A program made the translations under genes and the position numbers. The notes beneath the pieces were generated by a model. The model was given only the letters and a program-made list of their open reading frames with translations. It was not told the DNA's origin and did no database searches. A stretch of 11,585 nucleotides of DNA, from NCBI GenBank assembly GCA_017475845.1, contig JAFVEU010000230.1:1-11585 (forward strand), in the 5' to 3' direction. The DNA comes from Lachnospiraceae bacterium. GTDB lineage: Bacteria; Bacillota; Clostridia; Lachnospirales; Lachnospiraceae. Positions 8,201-11,585 of the stretch are shown here, piece after piece (position 1 is the stretch's first letter; each line of letters opens with the position of its first letter).

Positions 8201-8441
8201 AAATATATTCCATCCCTCCGAAGAGACCAAAAAACAGGGAATTAAAGACATCTCCGAAGCGAAGGGTCAGTCCGAAATTCCCAAGGATCAGTATTACGCA
8301 GAGCGCCAGCAGAAAAAGGATCCCTATCTCTAAATAGAGACCCTCCGGAACATCATTTTCCCTTTCCCGGCTTTTTTTTCCGGCAGGGCTTTTCCGCCTG
8401 GTGCTGTTATTCTTTTTAACTCCCTTTTTAGCTGTCGACAT
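5262..8441 (-). CDS. ftsK: FtsK/SpoIIIE-family DNA translocase with an expanded acidic linker
   Basis: This hexameric ATPase pumps double-stranded DNA through the closing septum and clears chromosomes at division or into the forespore. The 1059-residue protein begins with a basic tail (1-30), then hydrophobic segments at about 37-55, 68-94, 101-122 and 165-184 that anchor it in the membrane. A highly charged helical stretch follows (about 195-255). The linker from 255 to 550 is rich in Pro and Glu and includes AAEPI-type repeats (350-372) and ten EPFREE-type hexapeptides (457-516). The motor starts near 560, with Walker A GATGSGKS at 703-710 and Walker B IVIVVDELADLM at 816-827. A winged-helix gamma domain lies at about 980-1045. 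It is longer than many Firmicutes relatives because of the linker and an acidic insert at 940-980. The ATG has an in-frame TAG five codons upstream; AGGAG is 15 bases away, overlapping the uppP stop. FtsK versus SpoIIIE naming is not decidable here. Confidence 0.97.
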   Translation of the reverse strand: MSTAKKGVKKNNSTRRKSPAGKKSRERENDVPEGLYLEIGILFLLALCVILILGNFGLTLRFGDVFNSLFFGLFGGMEYIFPFLLFAGVCFYLVNRDNTSALIKLVSSLVLFFDAGMYLQLFITDDYNLGGYSGTYDYSASNRSGGGIVSGAPFEFLQKNIGKPATVIIMVIILIICLMVISGNSLFKMLSYPGREIADRAKESHIEREKDREVIREEKRLIREEEKERRLRKRAEEREEKRKRFREEAKAKKNRDFFSLTVGDDSKKAPEENSFMQNQVFTEADRPEPRVVEKETVESQGYSPFAMSPEHMVKPKDFDKKIDPKPIPEVRLQEITPESGITAPEPVHVPAAEPIPIHIPAAEPIHVSAPEPEPEIRLYNDLSFHNDAPVSRGDTAGIEELKRQQENDFYDELMQLHEVEDSDMHEITFNDEDYPEGTFTADSINVHREEGKDAAEEPFREEEPFREEEPFGEEEPFREEEPFREEEPFREEEAFGEEEPFEEEEPFEEEEPFEEEVFEDDEGAGPEEEQTGSVSTAEKAEEEKAEPEKPYELPPVSLLKIGRQGGRESEDSLENTAKKLQDILLSFGVKVKMLNHIQGPTVTRFEMQPEQGVKVSTILNLSNDIQMNLAARDIRIEAPIPGKAAVGIEIPNRSNTPVYLRELIESESFKSAKSRISFAVGKDIGGECVVFDIGKMPHLLIAGATGSGKSVCINTIIMSILYKATPDEVKLIMIDPKVVELSVYNGIPQLMTPVVTDPVKAAGALNWGVSEMMKRYQLFARVHVRNMDGYNEKVPELNEAGETLADGEPYVKLPQIVIVVDELADLMMVQKKDVEASICRLAQLARAAGIHLIIATQRPSVDVITGLIKANMPSRIAFAVSSNVDSRTILDSAGAEKLLGNGDMLFYPQKYPKPERLQGAFVSDEEVQAVTDFIRAESASITEGAKDISDEISAAVSTDNKDSGDTGADRDETDDGRDSYFADAGRFVTEKKKATIGVLQRMFRIGFNRAARIMDQLAEAGVVSGEDGTKPRQVLMSKEEFEDYLLIGTDTAGVEEDQE
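6894..7073 (-). repeat. 18-bp tandem repeat encoding ten EPFxEE units in the FtsK linker
   Basis: Ten consecutive 18-bp units encode EPFREE (five), EPFGEE, EAFGEE and EPFEEE (three), covering FtsK residues 457-516. On the plus strand the core reads GAAAGGCTCCTC with TCTCT, TCTCC or TCTTC between cores. The middle units are almost identical in DNA, which points to recent slippage or unequal recombination rather than selection on protein sequence alone. Unit length is a multiple of three, so gains or losses keep the reading frame. The resulting segment is very acidic with regularly spaced Phe, suggesting a disordered spacer or a multivalent binding strip. Confidence 0.9.
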
Positions 8442-8459
8442 TCCGCCAGAGAACTACTC

Positions 8460-9320
8460 CTACTTAATTATGAAAGATCCGGCCACTGCAACAAGTCCGA
8501 TGATAAAGCAGTATACGGAAAAGAAGATATAGCGCTTATTCTTTACCACATTCAGCATAAGCTTTATGGCTCCGTATCCCACAACTGCAGCAACCGCCAT
8601 GCCCAGAAGATATACAGGCTCAAAAGCCGCTTTTGTCTCCACCACGTCCTTTACTTCAAGCACTGCCGCCCCGAGGACAGCCGGGATCGACATGATAAAG
8701 GAGTATTTTACCGCAAACCTCTTTTCAAAGCCGCAGATCAGCCCCATAGTTATGGTGGTCCCGGATCTTGAAATGCCCGGCAGTGTGGCGATCCCCTGAG
8801 AAACTCCCACAATAAAGGCATTTCCGTATCCTGCTTCCTTCGGGGTCTTTTCCCCTTCTTCCGCCCTGTCTGCAATAAATAGTATGCAGGCGTTGATGAT
8901 GAGGAAGATTCCCGGCATGATAAGAGTCTTGCTGCAGTCACTTACCAGATCCTTAAGCAGGATCCCGATGATGGCGGTGGGAATGGTGGAAACGATCACC
9001 AGCATCACGAATTTCCTGTATCCCGTGCGGATCACTCTCCTCCATTTCTTCCCTCTTATCTTCCCGATGATATTCGCAAAAAAGTCAAAGATTATAAGGA
9101 AGCCTTCTTTGATAAGCTTCAGTATATCCTTATAAAAGGCTGCAAATATGGCGATCAGTGTTCCCACATGCAGCAGGATATCGAAAAAGAACAGATCCTC
9201 CACTCCCTCTCCCAGATGGAAAAGATTCTGGAATATGGCTAAATGACCCGATGATGACACCGGAAGGAATTCCGTCAGCCCCTGAAGTATTCCCATTAAT
9301 ATGGCACCGATGATACTCAA
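8460..9320 (-). CDS. uppP: Undecaprenyl-diphosphatase (BacA/UppP family)
   Basis: This integral membrane phosphatase converts undecaprenyl diphosphate to undecaprenyl phosphate, recycling the lipid carrier for peptidoglycan and other wall polymers; more of it gives bacitracin tolerance. The 286-residue protein has the first family motif at 13-26 (QGLTEFLPVSSSGH, with catalytic E17) and the second at 181-189 (PGISRSGTT, with R185). Several hydrophobic segments occur, including 50-61, 105-121, 135-150, 235-256 and 265-284. The start codon is TTG (9318-9320), supported by GGAGG at 9329-9333 eight bases upstream and by the family start MSIIGAILMGILQGLTEF. The next ATG, at residue 9, would cut into the first helix. 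It sits 18 bases upstream of ftsK and probably starts that operon. No convincing promoter was found in the spacer before it. Confidence 0.96.
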   Translation of the reverse strand: MSIIGAILMGILQGLTEFLPVSSSGHLAIFQNLFHLGEGVEDLFFFDILLHVGTLIAIFAAFYKDILKLIKEGFLIIFDFFANIIGKIRGKKWRRVIRTGYRKFVMLVIVSTIPTAIIGILLKDLVSDCSKTLIMPGIFLIINACILFIADRAEEGEKTPKEAGYGNAFIVGVSQGIATLPGISRSGTTITMGLICGFEKRFAVKYSFIMSIPAVLGAAVLEVKDVVETKAAFEPVYLLGMAVAAVVGYGAIKLMLNVVKNKRYIFFSVYCFIIGLVAVAGSFIIK

Positions 9321-9347
9321 AACTTATACCTCCAAAACTGTTTGAGA

Positions 9348-9428
9348 GCCACGGCATTTAAATTCCGCTTCGCCCCTCGCCGGGGTCGGCATCCCGCATC
9401 ATGATGCGGGATATACGGTAGCCGTGGC
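9348..9428. repeat. Nested palindromic element between leuD and uppP
   Basis: An outer 8-bp inverted repeat, GCCACGGC (9348-9355) and GCCGTGGC (9421-9428), encloses two inner hairpins. One is a perfect 22-bp palindrome with no spacer at 9391-9412 (arm ATCCCGCATCA). The other is CCCC-TCGCC-GGGG at 9374-9386. The whole could fold as a three-way junction or extrude as a cruciform. No U-tract follows on either strand, so a Rho-independent terminator is not supported. It fills most of the 153-base gap, which otherwise holds only the uppP ribosome binding site and a weak AT hairpin (9443-9457, GTTTTC-TTT-GAAAAC). It may be a miniature repeat element, a protein-binding site or an mRNA stabiliser separating leuCD from uppP. 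Confidence 0.75.
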
Positions 9429-9473
9429 CTGCGTACCTGAGAGTTTTCTTTGAAAACATTCAGACACATTTAC

Positions 9474-9956
9474 TCAGCTGTTTATATAGCCTACAAGTCC
9501 ATTCATATTTATTATCTTCTGCATGAATTCCGGGAAGGGCTGGGCTTCAAAGGTCTCTCCTGTGGTGATATCGGTGATCTTTCCGGTATCGAAATCGATC
9601 TCCACTTCATCTCCCGCCTTTATTGCTTCAGCAGCAGGGGGACACTCCAGAATTGGAAGCCCTATATTGATCGCATTCCTGAAAAATATCCTGGCAAAGG
9701 TCTCAGCTATTACACAGCTTATCCCGGATTCCTTGATCACCATGGGAGCATGCTCCCTGGAGGAACCACAGCCGAAATTCTTTCCCGCCACCATGATATC
9801 CCCATCCTTAACCTTTGAAACAAAGTCCTTGTCGATGTCCTCCATGGCATGGGAAGAGAGCTCCTTTTTGTCCTGGATATTTAAATATCTTGCCGGGATG
9901 ATCACATCCGTATCAACATTATCTCCGTATTTGAAAACCTGTCCTTTAGCCTTCAT
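9474..9956 (-). CDS. leuD: 3-isopropylmalate dehydratase small subunit
   Basis: With LeuC this subunit forms the isomerase that interconverts 2- and 3-isopropylmalate in leucine synthesis. The 160-residue length fits the short two-subunit form found in clostridia and archaea rather than the roughly 200-residue enterobacterial form. It shows DTDVIIPARYLN at 15-26 and the conserved swivelling-domain loop GKNFGCGSSREHAP at 58-71. The flexible loop reads YLNIQDKKE, which fits an isopropylmalate enzyme but is not decisive; members of this subfamily can also act on citramalate or homoaconitate. The ATG has an in-frame TAA two codons upstream, which fixes the start; AGGAG lies 14 bases away. The gap from leuC is 42 bases, consistent with one operon. 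No leuA or leuB is in the window. Confidence 0.95.
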   Translation of the reverse strand: MKAKGQVFKYGDNVDTDVIIPARYLNIQDKKELSSHAMEDIDKDFVSKVKDGDIMVAGKNFGCGSSREHAPMVIKESGISCVIAETFARIFFRNAINIGLPILECPPAAEAIKAGDEVEIDFDTGKITDITTGETFEAQPFPEFMQKIINMNGLVGYINS

Positions 9957-9998
9957 CTTTTACGATGCCGCTCCTTTCTTTTATCTTAGTATCCCGCT

Positions 9999-11255
9999 TT
10001 ACAGCGGCGCCGTGATATAACCTGCCACTGCCGAAGCCGCAGCCACTGCAGGGCTTGCAAGATAGATCTCCGATTCAACATGTCCCATACGGCCCACAAA
10101 ATTACGGTTCGTTGTGGAAACACATCTCTCTCCCGCCGCAAGGATACCCATATATCCGCCGAGACAGGGACCGCAGGTGGGAGTTGAGACTATGGCTCCG
10201 GCCTGGATAAAGTCCTTGATGAGCCCCTCTTCAAGTGCCTGCAGGTAGATCTTCTGTGTGGCGGGGATCACTATGCAGCGCACGTTATCCGCGATCTTCT
10301 TTCCCCTTATTATCTCCGCGGCGATCCTAAGATCGCTTATCCGCCCATTGGTACAGGACCCGATCACCGCCTGCTGTACAGCGATCTTCTCCCCTATCTC
10401 ATCCACGGTCTTTGTATTTTCCGGCAGATGAGGAAATGCCACTGTAGGCTTAAGCTCCGAAAGGTCGATCTCATATTCTTCGTCATAGACCGCATCAGCG
10501 TCTGCTTCATAGATCTTATAAGGTCTGCTGCCGTGAGCCTTCATGTATTCTATGGCAAGATCGTCCACAGGGAAGATGCCGTTCTTTCCTCCCGCCTCTA
10601 TAGCCATATTTGCTATGGTAAAACGGTCATCCATATTGAGGTACCGTATCCCGTCTCCCGTGAATTCCATGGAACGGTAAAGAGCCCCATCCACTCCGAT
10701 CTTACCGATGATATGCAGGATCACATCCTTTCCGGATATCCATTTTCCGGGCTTTCCCTTAAGCACAAACCTTATAGCCGAAGGCACCTTGAACCAGGCC
10801 TTTCCCGTAGCCATGCCTGCAGCCATATCCGTAGAACCCACCCCGGTGGAAAAAGCTCCCAGTGCCCCGTAGGTACAGGTATGGGAATCCGCACCAATTA
10901 TGCAGTCCCCGGCAACCGTGAGTCCGCTCTCGGGTAAAAGTGCGTGCTCAATGCCCATTTTTCCCACATCAAAGCAATTGCTTATCTCGTGGCTTGCCGC
11001 AAACTCCCTGCATATCTTGCAGTTTTCCGCGGACTTTATGTCCTTGTTGGGGATAAAATGATCCATAACAAGTGCAATCTTATCCTTATCGAAGACCGTC
11101 TTTTTATCGATCCCCTTCATAACGTTTATGGCCACCGGAGTCGTAATGTCATTCCCCAGTACCAGATCCAGCTTTGCTTCAATAAGCTGTCCCGCTTCAA
11201 CCTTGTCAAGCCCCGCATGGTCCGCAAGGATCTTCTGTGTCATCGTCATTCCCAT
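9999..11255 (-). CDS. leuC: 3-isopropylmalate dehydratase large subunit
   Basis: This aconitase-family subunit carries the 4Fe-4S cluster. The 418-residue length matches the short clostridial/archaeal class. Cluster ligands are C301 (GSCTNGR), C361 and C364 (TCGPCLGG). The substrate-site motif GADSHTCTYGALGAF is at 121-135 and NRNFVGRMGH at 383-392. The start MGMTMTQKIL is the one I recall as common in clostridial LeuC; AGGAG is at 11266-11270, ten bases upstream. A second ATG five bases upstream opens a tiny overlapping reading frame that has the better spacing. The gene has its own predicted promoter and leads a two-gene leuCD unit. The cluster makes the enzyme oxygen-sensitive, as expected for an anaerobe. 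Confidence 0.96.
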   Translation of the reverse strand: MGMTMTQKILADHAGLDKVEAGQLIEAKLDLVLGNDITTPVAINVMKGIDKKTVFDKDKIALVMDHFIPNKDIKSAENCKICREFAASHEISNCFDVGKMGIEHALLPESGLTVAGDCIIGADSHTCTYGALGAFSTGVGSTDMAAGMATGKAWFKVPSAIRFVLKGKPGKWISGKDVILHIIGKIGVDGALYRSMEFTGDGIRYLNMDDRFTIANMAIEAGGKNGIFPVDDLAIEYMKAHGSRPYKIYEADADAVYDEEYEIDLSELKPTVAFPHLPENTKTVDEIGEKIAVQQAVIGSCTNGRISDLRIAAEIIRGKKIADNVRCIVIPATQKIYLQALEEGLIKDFIQAGAIVSTPTCGPCLGGYMGILAAGERCVSTTNRNFVGRMGHVESEIYLASPAVAAASAVAGYITAPL

Positions 11256-11260
11256 AGCAT
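11246..11260 (-). other. Tiny overlapping upstream reading frame (MLWE) at the leuC start
   Basis: ATG CTA TGG GAA TGA begins five bases after AGGAG (11266-11270), the ideal spacing, whereas the leuC ATG at 11255 is ten bases away. The frame overlaps the leuC start in another phase, and its TGA overlaps the third leuC codon as ATGA. Ribosomes that initiate here could terminate and restart on leuC ATGs, so it could set leuC translation. One of its four sense codons is leucine (CTA), too few for classical leucine attenuation. There is no evidence beyond sequence that it is used. Confidence 0.3.
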
Positions 11261-11280
11261 TGATTCTCCTGATATTCCGA

Positions 11281-11336
11281 GACCCGTTTCCGGATCAGAT
11301 ATTTAGCCTCAAAAAAAATACCACAAAAAAAGGCTA
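11281..11336 (-). promoter_or_regulatory. Structured 5' leader of leuC
   Basis: Two stem-loops can form in the short leader. UAGCCU/AGGCUA (11331-11336 with 11304-11309) closes a 21-base U-rich loop that includes runs of seven and eight U, beginning a few bases after the predicted start of transcription. GAUCCG-GAAA-CGGGUC (11281-11296) is a 6-bp stem with a GNRA tetraloop and one G-U pair, ending ten bases before the Shine-Dalgarno. I see no T-box specifier or antiterminator motif and no terminator alternative, so this may be an mRNA-stability leader rather than a switch. The early U runs could also allow transcript slippage. Confidence 0.45.
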
Positions 11337-11346
11337 CACGCAATAT

Positions 11347-11375
11347 ATTCTACCACATGTATTCCCGAATTACAA
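11347..11375 (-). promoter_or_regulatory. Predicted sigma-A promoter for leuCD
   Basis: On the minus strand TTGTAA (11370-11375) and TAGAAT (11347-11352) are separated by exactly 17 bases, and the -10 element is preceded by TGG, giving an extended -10. Initiation would fall near 11340, leaving a leader of about 85 bases. A small inverted repeat ACAA-AATA-TTGT (11372-11383) overlaps the upstream edge of the -35 and could be an operator. It is a poor match to the CodY box. Confidence 0.7.
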
Positions 11376-11390
11376 AATATTGTGTTTCAG

Positions 11391-11412
11391 ACTTTGGGTT
11401 TACTTTGGGTTT
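11391..11412. repeat. Exact 11-bp tandem direct repeat upstream of the leuCD promoter
   Basis: ACTTTGGGTTT occurs twice in immediate succession (11391-11401 and 11402-11412). It ends 16 bases upstream of the -35 element. The period is close to one helical turn, so both copies would present the same DNA face to a protein. The left part of the neighbouring 64-bp repeat (GGTTTACTT, then TATATG) is echoed here, so it may instead be the decayed end of that repeat array. Confidence 0.6.
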
Positions 11413-11420
11413 ATATGTCC

Positions 11421-11449
11421 GTACGGAGCGGAGCACCTCCCGCCCGTAC
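11421..11449. other. GC-rich hairpin between the leuC promoter and the 64-bp repeats
   Basis: GTACGG and CCGTAC form the base of a 29-base hairpin with further GGAG/CTCC-type pairing and one bulge. It is not followed by a T-run on either strand, so it is not a good intrinsic terminator for a gene beyond the right edge. The region from 11256 to 11585 (330 bases) holds no credible gene; besides this hairpin it contains the leuC leader, promoter and repeats. Confidence 0.5.
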
Positions 11450-11457
11450 ATAACTCC

Positions 11458-11585
11458 GGTTTACTTGCCTATATGCCATTTTCCCCTTCAGGGCAAGTAT
11501 TCCCGGCTCCTTCAGGCCTCAGGTTTACTTGTCTATACGCCATTTTCCCCTTCAGGGCAAGTATTCCCGGCTCCTCCAGGCCTCA
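11458..11585. repeat. Two head-to-tail copies of a 64-bp repeat reaching the window edge
   Basis: Copy one is 11458-11521 and copy two is 11522-11585, with only three substitutions. Each starts GGTTTACTTG and ends CTTCAGGCCTCA or CTCCAGGCCTCA. Within each, ACTTGCC (ACTTGTC in copy two) can pair with GGCAAGT to form a 7-bp stem; in copy two the substitution still allows a G-T pair in plus-strand RNA. The unit is not a multiple of three and is interrupted by stops, so it is not coding. There is no spacer between copies, which excludes CRISPR. The array may continue beyond the window. Confidence 0.85.

Noticed and set aside
9391..9412. Rho-independent terminator for leuD
   Set aside because: The stem is strong, but the transcript continues GCCGACC with no U-tract, on either strand.
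11256..11340. Leucine T-box or leader-peptide attenuator in front of leuC
   Set aside because: The leader is only about 85 bases, lacks the conserved T-box sequence, has no leucine-rich leader peptide and no terminator hairpin with U-tract.
11372..11386. CodY box upstream of leuC
   Set aside because: Only the outer AATT-like bases resemble AATTTTCWGAAAATT; too many mismatches in the core.
11458..11585. CRISPR array
   Set aside because: The 64-bp units are contiguous with no unique spacers, and there are no cas genes in the window.

Overview
This window looks like a chromosomal segment of a strict anaerobe in class Clostridia, most likely the family Lachnospiraceae. The reasons are the gene content (a 556-residue formate-tetrahydrofolate ligase, a clostridial two-subunit isopropylmalate dehydratase, an electron-bifurcating NfnAB-type transhydrogenase), the AGGAGG-type ribosome binding sites and TTGnnn-17-TAnAAT promoters, and the moderate GC content. 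This is a judgement from protein family resemblance; no database search was possible.

Every convincing gene lies on the minus strand, so transcription runs from the right edge to the left edge. From right to left: two copies of a 64-bp tandem repeat and a hairpin (11421-11585); a sigma-A promoter and structured leader (about 11281-11375); leuC and leuD; a gene-free spacer holding a nested palindrome (9321-9473); then a tight five-gene run of uppP, ftsK, fhs, folD and an uncharacterised zinc-ribbon/TM/TPR/chitobiase-C-domain protein; then a second promoter (1099-1127), nfnA, a hairpin-rich spacer that repeats the 3' end of nfnA, and the first nine codons of nfnB at the left edge.

Functionally the window mixes metabolism with envelope and chromosome work. 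LeuCD catalyse the isomerase step of leucine synthesis. UppP recycles undecaprenyl phosphate for wall synthesis. FtsK pumps DNA at the septum. Fhs and FolD interconvert formate, formyl-THF and methylene-THF, with a pyridine nucleotide used by FolD. NfnAB balances NADH, NADPH and reduced ferredoxin. The short gaps and the one-base folD/zinc-ribbon overlap suggest uppP to the zinc-ribbon gene is one transcription unit; nfnAB appears to have its own promoter. I see no intrinsic terminator with a proper U-tract anywhere, so readthrough between units is possible.

The least ordinary content is (1) the multi-domain zinc-ribbon protein, (2) an in-frame 18-bp tandem repeat in the FtsK linker, (3) three unrelated-looking structured intergenic elements at gene borders, and (4) a five-codon overlapping reading frame (AUG to stop) with the best-placed Shine-Dalgarno in front of leuC. 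I found no CRISPR array, insertion sequence, RNA gene, phage gene or defence system.
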